From positions 1 to 64,000 of the forward strand of contig NZ_NSJZ01000009.1 in assembly GCF_002287065.1 (NCBI RefSeq): a stretch of 64,000 nucleotides of DNA, read 5' to 3'. Positions 46,281-56,513 of the stretch are shown in pieces. A program made the position numbers and the translations under genes. Below the pieces are notes generated by a model that saw only the letters and a program-made list of their open reading frames with translations, made no database searches and had not been told where the DNA came from. Origin of the DNA: Paracoccus salipaludis. GTDB taxonomy: Bacteria; Pseudomonadota; Alphaproteobacteria; Rhodobacterales; Rhodobacteraceae. The first letter of the stretch is position 1, and each line of letters starts with the position of its first letter.

Positions 46281-46999
46281 GCGCGGGTCCTGCGGGTCGA
46301 GGGCAGCCGCCACCACGGCACGGACGGGTGCAGGTGGTGTTCGTGGTGATAACCGCCGAAGTGGAAGCAGGTCAGCAGCGACAGCGGGTCGCTGACGCGG
46401 GTGGACCGCGCGTTGTGGCGGTCGGGGAAGTCGTCATGGCCGGGCCGGTGCGGCAGCCAGGTCCCGAAGACGAACAACTGCATGGACGCGAGGATCGAGG
46501 GCACCGCCCAGAAGGCGACATAGGGCCAGCGCGGCCCGAGGATCAGCGCGTAAAGGATGACGGCGCTGCCCAGCACCCAGAACTCGCGCCAGCCGAAATA
46601 GGTGCGCACGAAGCCCGCGTACCAGCGGACCGGCCCTCCGCGGCCGAAATCGGGGTCGTCGTCGGTGCCCGCGTGGCGGTGGTGGGCCATGTGCTTGACG
46701 ATGAGCTTGCGCCAGGAAAACCCGGCGTAAAGCGCCAGCGCCAGCGCGCCGACAGCGGCGTTCAGGCGGGGACGGCCGGGCGCAACCGCGCCATGCATGG
46801 CGTCGTGCGCCACGATGAACAGGCCCACGGAAAGCCATGTCAGCCCGATCAGGCACAGCACCGCCAGAAGGGGATGGGCAGGCGCGTCAAGGCGCCACAC
46901 GGCGAAGACATGCAGCGCGGCCCAGGCGCCGATCACGCCTGCGGCCAGGGCAAGGCTGACAAGGCTTGTCGCTCGGGAACGTCGAAGCACCGCGGTCAC
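46277..46999 (-). CDS. crtW: Beta-carotene ketolase
   Basis: 240 residues, close to the 242 of the known Paracoccus CrtW. Adds 4-keto groups to beta-rings. Histidine motifs: FIVAHDAMHGAVAPGR, VKHMAHHRHAGTDDDPDFG, FGTWLPHRPGHDDF and FGGYHHEHHLHP, with several membrane helices. The start is GTG at 46997-46999 (VTAVLRRSRAT), because GGGGAGG lies 8 bases before it; an alternative GTG at 47032 has no such site. This ketolase is what makes the locus an astaxanthin pathway instead of one stopping at zeaxanthin. Confidence 0.97.
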   Translation of the reverse strand: MTAVLRRSRATSLVSLALAAGVIGAWAALHVFAVWRLDAPAHPLLAVLCLIGLTWLSVGLFIVAHDAMHGAVAPGRPRLNAAVGALALALYAGFSWRKLIVKHMAHHRHAGTDDDPDFGRGGPVRWYAGFVRTYFGWREFWVLGSAVILYALILGPRWPYVAFWAVPSILASMQLFVFGTWLPHRPGHDDFPDRHNARSTRVSDPLSLLTCFHFGGYHHEHHLHPSVPWWRLPSTRRTRA

Positions 47000-47006
47000 G
47001 CCTGAA

Positions 47007-47015
47007 ACCTCCCCT
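47007..47015 (-). promoter_or_regulatory. Ribosome binding site deciding the crtW start
   Basis: Minus-strand GGGGAGGTT placed 7-8 bases before the GTG at 46999. It argues against the upstream GTG at 47032. Confidence 0.65.
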
Positions 47016-47086
47016 CGCCGTTTCTGTATCACCTGTCACAATCTATCGCAGGGCGGAGCGCCTTTCCAGCCGTCCCGCAGGCCAAG

Positions 47087-48109
47087 TCAGCCAGCAAGCG
47101 GCGCCCGGCGCAAGGCCGCAAGATCGGCCGAGCCGGTGCAGAACATCGCGATGCGAAGCTGCTCGACAACCTCGGAGAGATGCGCGGCCAGCGCCCCGGC
47201 GCCTTCGCGCGCGGCCGGCAGGGCGCCCGCGGCCTGCCCTGCAAGGTCCGCGCCCAGCCGGATCGAGCGCGCCACGTCCAGCCCGTGCCGCAGCCCGCCC
47301 GAGGCGATCAACGTCCCGCCCGGGGGCATCAGCGGCGCCAGCGCGGCCACGGCCTCGGCCGTCGGGATGCCCCAGTCGAAGAAGGGCGCGGCGATGCGCC
47401 GCAGGCGGTCGTCGCCGCGTTCGGCCTCGACCCGTGCCCAGCTCGTGCCGCCGACGCCGGCCACGTCCAGAATCACCACACCCGCATCCAGCAGCCGCCG
47501 CCCCACGGCGGCGGACAGTCCCGCGCCGACCTCCTTGACGCCCAGGGGAACGGGCAGCGCGCGGGCCAGCGCCTCGATCCGCGCCAGAAGGCCGGAAAAG
47601 TCGCGGTCGCCGCCGGGCTGGATCGCCTCCTGCAGGGGGTTGAGGTGCAGCATCAGCGCGTCGGCTTCCAGCATCTCGACGGCGCGGCGCGCCTCGTCCA
47701 CGCCCATGCCGCGCGCAAGCTGGACCGCGCCGAGGTTGCCCAGGATCGGGACGTTCGGCGCCCGCGCCCGCAGTTCGGCCCCCAGCCCGCCCGCGCCCCG
47801 CCCCTCGATGGCGATGCGCTGCGACCCCACGGCCAGCGCCAGCCCCAGCGCGCCGCAGGCCTCGGCGATGGACAGGTTGATGCGCGCGGCCTCGGCCGTG
47901 CCGCCGGTCATCGCCGACACCATCAGCGGCGCGGACAGGTTGCGCCCCAGAAAGGACGTCCGCAGGTCGATGGCGTCGAAGGACAGTTCCGGCAGCGCGT
48001 CATGGACGAAGCGTACCGCGTCGAAGCCGGTGCCGCGCGTGTCCTGAACGCCGCGCCCCTCGGTCACGATCGCCAGATGCTCGGACTTGCGGTCAGCGAT
48101 GTCGTCCAT
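47087..48109 (-). CDS. idi: Isopentenyl-diphosphate delta-isomerase, type 2 (FMN)
   Basis: 340 residues. Interconverts IPP and DMAPP using reduced FMN; type 2 is unrelated to the metal type 1. Blocks: LGRNLSAPLMVSAMTGG, ALGLALAVGSQRIAIEG, ADALMLHLNPLQEAIQPGGDRDF, LGVKEVGAGLSA, VILDVAGVGGTSWARVE, and GTLIASGGLRHGLDVARSIRLGADLAG (FMN phosphate site). In Paracoccus zeaxanthinifaciens a type 2 idi heads a mevalonate operon; here it stands 87 bases before crtW, with no mevalonate genes in view. Start ATG at 48107-48109, 17 bases after the tetR stop. Confidence 0.95.
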   Translation of the reverse strand: MDDIADRKSEHLAIVTEGRGVQDTRGTGFDAVRFVHDALPELSFDAIDLRTSFLGRNLSAPLMVSAMTGGTAEAARINLSIAEACGALGLALAVGSQRIAIEGRGAGGLGAELRARAPNVPILGNLGAVQLARGMGVDEARRAVEMLEADALMLHLNPLQEAIQPGGDRDFSGLLARIEALARALPVPLGVKEVGAGLSAAVGRRLLDAGVVILDVAGVGGTSWARVEAERGDDRLRRIAAPFFDWGIPTAEAVAALAPLMPPGGTLIASGGLRHGLDVARSIRLGADLAGQAAGALPAAREGAGALAAHLSEVVEQLRIAMFCTGSADLAALRRAPLAG

Positions 48110-48126
48110 GCGATCCCCGGATGCCG

Positions 48127-48747
48127 TCAGTCCGCACGATAGGCGCGCACGAAGCCCTGCACCACATGGTCCACGAAAGCCTCGCCGTCGAGCGGATAAG
48201 CCTTCGCCCCGCCAAGCTCGCCCTGGTGCAGCGCCCCCAGCAGCAGGGGAGAGGCCAGCGCGAGGGCTGCCATGCGGGTGTCCACCTCGCGCATCTGTCC
48301 ACGTGCCACGTGGGTTTCCAGCCGTTCGGCCAAGGCGATCACGAAGGGCTCGAACATCCTGTCGATGAAGACGGGGCCCAGCAGGTCGTCGCGCATCCCC
48401 TCGACCATGCCCATGGCCAGCATCCCGGCGACGCCGTGGCGCGTCATGACCGTCCAGGACAGGGTGGCCGCGTCGCGCACCGAGGTTTCGAAATCCGGCC
48501 CGGCGACGCGGGTGGCCTGGAACTGCCCCTGCCCGCGCTGGCCCGAATCCTCGAAAACCGCCATGACGATGTCGTCGCGCCGCCCGAAATAGTGGTTCAG
48601 CGTCGAGACGCTGCACCCGGCGGCCGTCGCCAGTTCCCGCAGCGTCGGCCGCATGGCGCCGCGCTGCGTCAGCCGCGCCCTGAGCCGGCCCAAAAGCTCG
48701 GCCCGGCGCTCGTCGAAGCGCGCGTTGCGGGCGCCCTTGGACCTCAC
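48127..48747 (-). CDS. TetR family transcriptional regulator
   Basis: 206 residues. N-terminal helix-turn-helix: RPTLRELATAAGCSVSTLNHYFGRRDDIVMAVFED, then a ligand-binding C-terminal domain with no obvious metal site. The start is GTG at 48745-48747 with AAAGGAATGCACAG before it; no in-frame ATG fits. It is co-directional with and 17 bases before idi, so it is likely the first gene of the carotenoid series and may regulate it, possibly sensing an isoprenoid or other lipid. That role is inferred only from position. Confidence 0.88.
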   Translation of the reverse strand: MRSKGARNARFDERRAELLGRLRARLTQRGAMRPTLRELATAAGCSVSTLNHYFGRRDDIVMAVFEDSGQRGQGQFQATRVAGPDFETSVRDAATLSWTVMTRHGVAGMLAMGMVEGMRDDLLGPVFIDRMFEPFVIALAERLETHVARGQMREVDTRMAALALASPLLLGALHQGELGGAKAYPLDGEAFVDHVVQGFVRAYRAD

Positions 48748-48790
48748 CTGTGCATTCCTTTCCCGGCCCTCGGGCCGATTCCTCTGCGGA

Positions 48791-49369
48791 TCAGCGCAGG
48801 ATGATCCTGGCGGTCCCGAGGACGAAGCCGTCGTGGATCACGACCGCCACGCCGATCTCGGCCATCAGCCCGGCCCCGATGATGAACCAACGGGGCATGT
48901 GATGCGCCACGATGAAGCCCAAGGCAACAAAGGCGGTGTCGCTGAAGGCGTTCACGATGCTGTCGCCGCGGTAAACGCCGGGCCCGCCGGGATCGTTGAA
49001 CAGCGCGATGATCCAGGGGGTGTTCTCGACGACCTCCCACACGCCGCTGCAGGCGATGACCATCAGCAGCCGCTTGTGCAGGGGCCAGAGCGGGCAGACC
49101 CGACGCGCCGCGAAGTAGAGCCCCGCCCCCGAAATGACATGAAGCGCCGAATAGTAATCCGTCAGGTGCTGCGAGTTGTGGTCGACGAACGTGCTGCCGC
49201 TCCACCATTGCAGGGGCACCCCCGCGGGCAGGAGGCTGCGGCCCAGCAGCAGAAGCCACAGCGCCACCGCACCGTTCACCAGCAGGATGCCCAGGCAAAG
49301 CGTCAGCGCGGGACTGAGCGGCGGGCGGGCCAGCGGCTGCCGCCGCGTCGGCCGGGGGCGTCGGTTCAT
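48791..49369 (-). CDS. DUF2585 (UPF0314) membrane protein
   Basis: 192 residues. Four to five membrane helices. The pattern STFVDHNSQHLTDYYSALHVISGAGLYFA, CSGVWEVVENTPWIIALFND, and GVYRGDSIVNAFSDTAFVALGFIVAHHMPRW is the DUF2585 family, of unknown function, found mainly in alphaproteobacteria. The ATG at 49367-49369 is chosen where the basic N-terminus (MNRRPRPTRRQP) begins. It lies 43 bases upstream of the tetR gene on the same strand, so it could share its transcript. Confidence 0.88.
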   Translation of the reverse strand: MNRRPRPTRRQPLARPPLSPALTLCLGILLVNGAVALWLLLLGRSLLPAGVPLQWWSGSTFVDHNSQHLTDYYSALHVISGAGLYFAARRVCPLWPLHKRLLMVIACSGVWEVVENTPWIIALFNDPGGPGVYRGDSIVNAFSDTAFVALGFIVAHHMPRWFIIGAGLMAEIGVAVVIHDGFVLGTARIILR

Positions 49370-49431
49370 GTCGTCGAAATGCAAAGGGGAACACCCTCCT
49401 CGCTGGTTGGACGGGTCCGCACCCGGGCCGC

Positions 49432-51947
49432 TCACTCGGACCTCAGCAGCGTGGCGGGCTTGACCCTCAACGCCCGCAGCGCGAAGGCCAGTTCCGCCGC
49501 AAGCGCCGCAAGGACACCCGCGACCACCAGAAGGACGGCGCTGGACCAGATCACGGCATGGTCCACCTCAAGCACGAAGCGCGCCACGGCCCAGCCTGCC
49601 ACGGCCCCGGCGGCGATGGCGGCAAGGCCCGCCAGCGCGCCGAGGATCGCCGCGCGCAGGGCGAAGCTGGCCAGGATCACCGCGCGGCTTGCGCCCAGCG
49701 CCTTGAGGATCGCGGCCTCGTAGCGGCGGCTTCGCGCGCCCGCCAGGGCGGTGCCGATCAGCACGGCAAAGCCCGTGACCAGCGTGGCCGCCGCCCCCCA
49801 TCGCACCGCGACCGCGATGCCGCCCAGCAGGTCCGAGACACGCTCGATCGCCTCGCCCACGGGGATGCCCGTGACGTTGGGCCAGCGGTCGGTGACGGCG
49901 CGCAGGATGGCGTCCTCGGCTTCGGGCTCGGCATAGACGGTGGCGATCCAGGTATGCGGCGCGCCTCGCAGCGCGGCGGGGTTCATGGACATGACAAAGC
50001 CGATCCCCGCGTTGCGGAAGTCCACCTGCCGGAAGGACGCGATGGTTCCGGTGATGTCGCGGCCCATGATGTTGACGGTCAGCGTGTCGCCCAGGGACAG
50101 CCCGATCTCGGCGGCTTCCTCGGCCGCGAAGCTGATCAGCGGCGGGCCGTCGTAATCGGCGGGCCACCATTCTCCCGCCGTGATTGTCGTGCGCGCGGGC
50201 GGGTTGTCGGAATAGGTCACGCCCCGGTCGCCCCGGACGACCCAGTGATCGCCCGCGACGTCCTGCGCCGGGCGGCCGTTGATCTGCGTGACGACGCCCC
50301 GCATCATGGGGGCAGCCTCGACGCGGCTGACAGCGGGGTTGTCGGCCATCATGGCCTTGAAGCCGTCGATCTGGTCGGGCTGCAGGTCCACGAAGAAGAA
50401 CGAGGGCGCGACCTCGGGCATCTCGCGCGCGATCGAGCCGCGCAGCGTGCCGTCGATCTGCCCCACGGCGGCCAGCACCGCCAGGCCCAGCCCCAGCGAC
50501 AGGACCACCGCCGAGGCCTCGGCCCGCCGCGTCCTGACCGCGCCCAGCGCCAGCCGCAGCGCCGGGCGGGTACGGGCCAGCGGCATCAGCGCGCGGGCCA
50601 GCGGGGCCGCAAGCTGTGCCGACAGCGCCAGCAGGCCAAGTGCCCCCGCGATGCCGCCCAGCGTCCACAGCGTCAGCCTCCAGTTGCCCGAGAACAGGCA
50701 GGCGGCGGCGACCAGCGCCAGGGCCGCCGCGCCGATCATCGCCAGATAGGGCGCGCGCGGCCAGCGGCGCCCGCCTGCGACGGCCGACCTGAACAGGACC
50801 GCCGCCCGCGTTTCCGCCGCCAGCGCCAGCGGCCACAAGGCAAAGACCAGCGCGGCCAGGATGCCGTAAAGCGCGGCCTCGGCCAGCGGACCGGGGTAAA
50901 GCCCGAAGGCGGCGGGCATGGGCAGGCGCGACTGGATCAGCGGGGCGAGCGCCAGCGGAAGCCCGCCGCCCAGCACGAGGCCGATGGCGACACCCGCCAG
51001 GGTCAGGACGCCGATCTGCAGCAGGTAGACCAGGAAGACCGTGCCGCGGCTGGCCCCCAGCGTCTTGAGCGTGGCGATCACCGGCAGCTTTTCGTCAAGG
51101 TAGGCGCGCACCGCCGCCGCCACGCCGACGCCCCCCACGGCCAGCCCGGACAGCCCGATCAGGATCAGGAACGATCCCAGCCGGTCCACGAAGGTCGAAA
51201 GCCCCGGCGCCCCTTCCCGCGAGTCGCGCCACCGCGGCGCGGCACCTTCCAGCGCCGCAGTCACCTGGGCCTGAGCGGAGTCTAGGTCGGTGCCGGGCGG
51301 CAGCAGCAGCCGGTATTGCGAGGAAAACAGCGTTCCCGGTCCCAGCAGGCCGCTTTGCGCCAGATCGGCGGTGCGCACGATGGTGACCGGCCCAAGCGCG
51401 AGGCCCTCTCCCGTGTCGTCCGGGAAGCTGTCCAGCATCGCGGTCAGGGTGAAGTCCTGTTCTCCCAACCGGAAGCGGTCGCCGACCGACAGGCCCAGCC
51501 GCGTGGCGAGCGCCTGTTTCATCACCGCGCCGGGGATGCCGCCCCCGGGTGCCAGCGCCTGCTCCAGCGGGATCGGCGGCGACAGCATAACGCGGCCCAC
51601 CAGCGGATAGGCATCGTCCACGGCCTTGACCTGCGTCAGCGCGCGCTCTCCCCCCTCGACCGTGGCCATGGATCGGAACTCGGCGGTTTCCGAAACGGCA
51701 GTGGCGATCCGGTCCAGCACCGCCCGCTCGTCCCCGGTGGCGAAGCGATAGGTCAGCTGCACCTCGGCGTCGCCGCCCAGCAGCGCCGCGCCGTCGCGCG
51801 CCAGCCCCGCCTGGATCGCCGCGCGCACCGTTCCGACCGCCGCCAGCGCCGCCACGGCCAGCGCAAGGCAGGTCAGGAAGACGCCGAAGCCGCGCAGGCC
51901 GCCCCGCATCTCGCGCGCGGCGATGCGCCATGCCAGCGACAGGCCGC

Positions 51948-51951
<4 letters not shown>
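49432..51951 (-). CDS. ABC transporter permease, FtsX-like (YbbP type)
   Basis: 839 residues. Two FtsX-type four-helix units: helix 1 at about residues 20-42 (GFGVFLTCLALAVAALAAVGTV), a large periplasmic MacB-like domain, then helices around 260-400, a second periplasmic domain near 510-720, and a last helix group (ATLVTGFAVLIGTALAGARSRRYEAAILKALGASRAVIL). This is the fused permease partner of YbbA. Its substrate is not settled; in E. coli the YbbA/YbbP genes lie beside tesA, as here. It overlaps the ATPase gene by 4 bases. Confidence 0.93.
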
Positions 51952-52625
<674 letters not shown>

Positions 52626-52720
52626 CGGGCGTTTCCTTTCAGGGGCTGCGGCGAATGGACGACAACGCCCCCAGGCCCTTGGCGGCGTCAACAGATCACA
52701 AGGAAATGCAGAGGACCGCA

Positions 52721-53377
52721 ATGTTCGCCAGAAGTCTCGCCGCGCTGCTGCTGACCGCCCTGCCCGCCTTTGCCCAGCCCGTGACAGTTGCGGCGCTGGG
52801 CGACAGCCTCACGCAGGGCTACGGCCTGCCCCCGACCAGGGGGTTTGTGCCGCAGTTGCAGGCGTGGCTGCGCGCGCACGGCGCGGACGTGACGCTGATC
52901 AACGCGGGCGTGTCGGGCGACACCTCGGCCGGCGGCCTCAGCCGCGTGAACTGGACGCTGACGCCCGAGGTGGACGGGCTGATCGTGGCGCTGGGCGGCA
53001 ATGACCTGCTGCGCGGCATCGACCCGGCGGTGACACGCGCCAACCTTTCGGGTATCCTGGACGCCGCCCGCCGGGCCGAGGTCCCGGCGCTGCTGGTCGG
53101 GCTGAACGCGCCGCCGAACTACGGGGGCGCGTATCGCAATGCCTTCAACGCCATGTTCCCCGAGCTTGGCGCCGCCTATGACGTTCCCGTGATCCCTTCG
53201 ATGCTGGGGGCCATTGTGGCGGCGGGCGATCCCCTGTCGCTCATGCAGCACGACGGCATCCACCCGAATGCCGATGGCGTCCGGCTGGTCGTCAATGCCA
53301 TGGGCCCCCAAGTGCTGAAGTTCGTGGAAAGCCTCGGCGCCTGCGAGGGGCCTTGCCGTCCGCCCTCGGGATCATGA
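52721..53377 (+). CDS. tesA: TesA-like SGNH hydrolase (arylesterase/lysophospholipase L1)
   Basis: 218 residues with a signal peptide (MFARSLAALLLTALPAFA), so periplasmic. SGNH blocks: VAALGDSLTQGYGLPP (Ser), the Gly in NAGVSGDTSAGG, Asn in VALGGNDLLRGI, and the Asp/His pair in QHDGIHPNADGV. Cuts acyl esters and thioesters. The ATG at 52721 is used with CAGAGGACCGCA before it; another ATG 5 codons upstream is too close to its own site. It is divergent from the ABC pair. Confidence 0.93.
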   Translation: MFARSLAALLLTALPAFAQPVTVAALGDSLTQGYGLPPTRGFVPQLQAWLRAHGADVTLINAGVSGDTSAGGLSRVNWTLTPEVDGLIVALGGNDLLRGIDPAVTRANLSGILDAARRAEVPALLVGLNAPPNYGGAYRNAFNAMFPELGAAYDVPVIPSMLGAIVAAGDPLSLMQHDGIHPNADGVRLVVNAMGPQVLKFVESLGACEGPCRPPSGS

Positions 53378-53416
53378 TCCTGCCCGCATGACGCGGTTTG
53401 CCCTTACAGCCCTGCG

Positions 53417-54142
53417 ATGAGCGACTGGCCCAGGATCGCCCCTGCGGGCGTGGACGGCATGGTCGTGAGTTTCGCCCCACGCCTGTCCGAGCCCGCCAAC
53501 CGCGCGGCCCTTGCCCTGCGCGCGGCCATCGAGGAGGCGCGCTGGCCCGAGGTGCGGGAAACGGCCGTCTCGCTGGTCTCGACCTACCTGCGGCTGGACC
53601 CGCTGGCCGACCCTGCCGGGCTTGAGGAACGCCTGCGGCGGGTGGTCGGCGCGCGGGACTGGACGGCCGAGCCGCTGCCGGGTGAGCACCGGCTGATCCG
53701 CATCCCGACCTGCTATGAGGCCGACCATGCGCCCCAGCTGGACGAGGCCGCCGAGATCGCGGGCCTGACCCGCGCCCAGGCTGTCGAGGCGCTGGCGACC
53801 GCGCCCCTGCGCGTGCTGACCATCGGCTTTGCCCCCGGCCAGCCCTATATCGGCGAGCTTCCGGTCGGATGGGACATCCCGCGCCTGCGCCAGCTGACCC
53901 CGCGCGTGAACGCCGGCGCGCTGACGGTCGCGATCCGGCAACTGGTCCTGTTCGCGGTCGCGGCGCAGACGGGTTGGCGGCAGGTGGGCCAGACGGCGGC
54001 GCGATTGTTCGACCCGGCCGCCGCGCAACCCTTCCTGCTGCGGCCGGGGGATTCGGTGGCCTTTCCGCCGATCGGGGCCGACCGCCTGGCCGACCTGATG
54101 CGCGACCCGGGCGGCGGCATCAGCATCGAGCCCGCGGCATGA
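53417..54142 (+). CDS. pxpB: 5-oxoprolinase subunit PxpB (KipI-like)
   Basis: 241 residues. The KipI fold is seen in LIRIPTCYEADHAPQLDEAAEIAG and VLTIGFAPGQPYIGELPVGWDIPRLRQLTPRVNAGALTVA. With PxpA and PxpC it opens 5-oxoproline (pyroglutamate) to glutamate using ATP. The end overlaps pxpC by 4 bases. Confidence 0.93.
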   Translation: MSDWPRIAPAGVDGMVVSFAPRLSEPANRAALALRAAIEEARWPEVRETAVSLVSTYLRLDPLADPAGLEERLRRVVGARDWTAEPLPGEHRLIRIPTCYEADHAPQLDEAAEIAGLTRAQAVEALATAPLRVLTIGFAPGQPYIGELPVGWDIPRLRQLTPRVNAGALTVAIRQLVLFAVAAQTGWRQVGQTAARLFDPAAAQPFLLRPGDSVAFPPIGADRLADLMRDPGGGISIEPAA

Positions 54143-55167
54143 GCCTGATCGTCCTCGCCTCCTCGCCCGGCGTCACCCTGCAGGATGAAGGCCGCCGGGG
54201 CTGGCTGGCGCAGGGTCTTTCGCGCGGGGGCGCGGCCGACCCCGTGGCACTGGCCGAGGGCGCCGCGCTGCTGGGCCAGTCCCCGGGCCTTGCCGTGGTC
54301 GAGCTTGCCAACGCGCCCGCCCGCTTCCGCGCGACCGGGCCGCTGAGGATCGCCCTGACCGGGGCCGCCTTCCGCGCCACCCTGCGCGAGCGCGGCGAGG
54401 AACGGCCCTTGTCGTGGAACACGAGCCACGCCCTGCCTGCCGGTGCGGAACTGTCCCTGAGCCCCGGCGAGGGCGGCTTTGCCTATCTGACCCCGGCGGG
54501 CGGGATCGAGACGCCCCTTGTTCTCGGTGCCCGCTCGGCGCATCTCGCAGCCGGGATCGGCAGGGCGCTGGAGGTTGGCGAGGAACTGGCGCCCGGTCCT
54601 GATCCGGGCGGACCGGCCGACATGGTGCTGGACCCCCTGCCCCGCTTCGGCGGCGGCGCGGTGAGGGTCGTCGAAAGCCTCCAGACCTCGGCCTTTCCGA
54701 CCGAGCAGGTCGAGCGGTTCCGCCGCACGACCTTCCGCCGCGACGCGCGCGGGAACCGGATGGGGGTCCGGCTGAACCCCGGAGACGGCACAGGCTTCGA
54801 GGCTCCGGGCGGGCTCTCGATCCTGTCCGAGATCGTCCAGCCGGGCGACATCCAGATCACCGGCGACGGCACGCCCTATGTCCTTCTGTGCGAATGCCAG
54901 ACGACCGGAGGCTATCCCCGCATCGCCACCGTCCTGCCCTGCGACCTGTCGCGCGTGGCGCAGGCGCCCCCCGGTGCGGCCCTGACCTTCCGCTTCGTCT
55001 CGCGGGACGAGGGCCGGGCGGCCATGGCGGACCACGCCCGCGCGCTGGCATCGCTGCGCGGACGCCTGCGGCCAAGGCTGCGCGATCCGGCGGCGATGGC
55101 GGACCTGCTCAGCTACAATCTCATCGGCGGCGTGGTCAGCGCCCGTCATCAGGAGGATGCATCATGA
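54139..55167 (+). CDS. pxpC: 5-oxoprolinase subunit PxpC (KipA-like)
   Basis: 342 residues. KipA/biotin-dependent carboxyltransferase-like fold: PGVTLQDEGRRGWLAQGLSRGGAADP, GFAYLTPAGGIETPLVLGARSAH, VERFRRTTFRRDARGNRMGVRLNP, EIVQPGDIQITGDGTPYVLLCECQTTGGYPRIA. The ATG at 54139 overlaps the pxpB stop, and the end overlaps pxpA by 4 bases, so the three subunits are made together. Confidence 0.94.
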   Translation: MSLIVLASSPGVTLQDEGRRGWLAQGLSRGGAADPVALAEGAALLGQSPGLAVVELANAPARFRATGPLRIALTGAAFRATLRERGEERPLSWNTSHALPAGAELSLSPGEGGFAYLTPAGGIETPLVLGARSAHLAAGIGRALEVGEELAPGPDPGGPADMVLDPLPRFGGGAVRVVESLQTSAFPTEQVERFRRTTFRRDARGNRMGVRLNPGDGTGFEAPGGLSILSEIVQPGDIQITGDGTPYVLLCECQTTGGYPRIATVLPCDLSRVAQAPPGAALTFRFVSRDEGRAAMADHARALASLRGRLRPRLRDPAAMADLLSYNLIGGVVSARHQEDAS

Positions 55168-55940
55168 CCCTGTCGGTGGACCTGAACGCGGACCTTGGCG
55201 AAAGCTTCGGCCCATGGCCCATGGGCAGCGACGAGGCGCTGCTGGAGGTGATCTCGTCGGCCAACATCGCCTGCGGGGTCCATGCGGGCGACTGGGACGT
55301 GATGGCGCAGACGATGGCGCGGGCGGTGCGCAGCGGCGTGGGCATCGGCGCGCATCCGGGCTTTCCCGACCTGCAGGGCTTCGGACGGCGCGAGATGCAG
55401 ATGCCCCTGCCCAGCGCCGCGAACCTCGTCCGCTGGCAGCTTGGCGCGGCGCAGGCCATGGCGCGGGCGGCGGGCGGCGAGGTCCGCCACCTCAAGCTGC
55501 ACGGGGCGCTGGCCAACATGGCCGCCCGCGACGAGACGCTGGCCGCCGCCTGCTTCGAAGGCGCGCTGTCGGTCGCGCCCGACCTCATCCTGGTGGTGCT
55601 GGCGGGGACGGCGCAGCAGGCCGCGGCAGGCAGGCTGGGCGCACGGGTCGCCTGCGAGATCTTCGCGGACCGCGCCTACAACCCCGATGCGACGCTGGTG
55701 GACCGCCGCCTGCCCGGCGCGGTGATCCACGATCCCGCGCTTGCGGCGCACCGCGTGCTGCGCATGGTCAGGGCAGGCGCGATCCTGCCCGAGGACGGCA
55801 CGCCGATCCCCGCCCGGATCGACACGATCTGCCTGCATGGCGACACGCCCGGCGCGGTGGAGATCGCGCGGGCCGTTCGCGCGGCACTGACCGGGGCTGG
55901 GGTGGCCGTCGCGCGCTTCGACGGGGTGCCGCTGGTCTGA
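55164..55940 (+). CDS. pxpA: 5-oxoprolinase subunit PxpA (LamB/YcsF family)
   Basis: 258 residues. The YcsF signature SVDLNADLGESFGPWPMGSDEALLEVISSANIACGVHAGD opens the protein, then GIGAHPGFPDLQGFGRREM, VRHLKLHGALANMAARD and RIDTICLHGDTPGAVEIAR. Together with PxpBC it removes the spontaneous damage product 5-oxoproline. CAGGAGGATGCATC gives a strong ribosome binding site inside the end of pxpC. Confidence 0.96.
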   Translation: MTLSVDLNADLGESFGPWPMGSDEALLEVISSANIACGVHAGDWDVMAQTMARAVRSGVGIGAHPGFPDLQGFGRREMQMPLPSAANLVRWQLGAAQAMARAAGGEVRHLKLHGALANMAARDETLAAACFEGALSVAPDLILVVLAGTAQQAAAGRLGARVACEIFADRAYNPDATLVDRRLPGAVIHDPALAAHRVLRMVRAGAILPEDGTPIPARIDTICLHGDTPGAVEIARAVRAALTGAGVAVARFDGVPLV

Positions 55941-55963
55941 AGTTGCGCCTTCGGGCGCGGCCG

Positions 55964-56015
55964 GACCGGGGGTTTCACCCCCGGACCCCCGTGGGATATT
56001 TCTCCGAAGAAGAAG
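55964..56015 (+). repeat. Interspersed intergenic repeat, copy B
   Basis: Palindrome CCGGGGGTTTCACCCCCGG followed by ACCCCCGTGGGATATTTCTCCGAAGAAGAAG, matching the end part of copy A at 6347-6408. It lies between the convergent pxpA and Fur/Mur-like genes and may also act as a terminator for pxpA. Confidence 0.65.
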
Positions 56016-56029
56016 GACGCCGGGAAGGC

Positions 56030-56452
56030 TCAGCTTTTCCGCATCCGGCGGGCGCGGATCAGGGTGTGCTGGCTGACGATCTCGTAGCCCAGCTGTTCCA
56101 GCGTTTCGCGGCGCAGGCGGGCGATGTCGTCGTTTGCGATCTCGATGACCTCGCCGGTGTCGATGTCCACGACATGATCGTGTTCGGCGGCGGGCGTGAT
56201 CTCGTAGCGCGAGGGCTCGCTTTCCAGGGTCAGCTTGCGGATGAGCCCCGCCTCTTCCAGGGCCGAGAGCGTCCGGTAGACCGTGGCCAGCGAGACGGAG
56301 TCGTCCAGAGCCCGCGCCCGCGCCAGCAGCTCGTCGGCATTCGGATGGTCAGCCGAATCCATCAGGATCGCCAGCAGCGCCAGCCGCTGCGGCGTCACGC
56401 GCAGCCCTGCATCCCGCAGCGCCTGGGCAAAATCGGTCGTATGGGCGCTCAT
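56030..56452 (-). CDS. Fur family regulator, probably manganese-type (Mur)
   Basis: 140 residues. Winged helix: RVTPQRLALLAILMDSADHPNADELLARARALDDSVSLATVYRTLSALEEAGLIRKL, then the metal-binding half with AAEHDHVVDIDTGEVIEI. The CXXC zinc site of classical Fur and Zur is missing, as in alphaproteobacterial Fur/Mur. It is divergent from sitABCD, the usual place of mur, so control of manganese uptake is the best guess; iron cannot be excluded. ATG at 56450-56452. Confidence 0.9.
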   Translation of the reverse strand: MSAHTTDFAQALRDAGLRVTPQRLALLAILMDSADHPNADELLARARALDDSVSLATVYRTLSALEEAGLIRKLTLESEPSRYEITPAAEHDHVVDIDTGEVIEIANDDIARLRRETLEQLGYEIVSQHTLIRARRMRKS

Positions 56453-56513
56453 TCTGCCTTTCCTGCTGCCAATGGCCGGAATGTAGCCCGGACCCCCGGT
56501 CGGGGCAAGAAAA

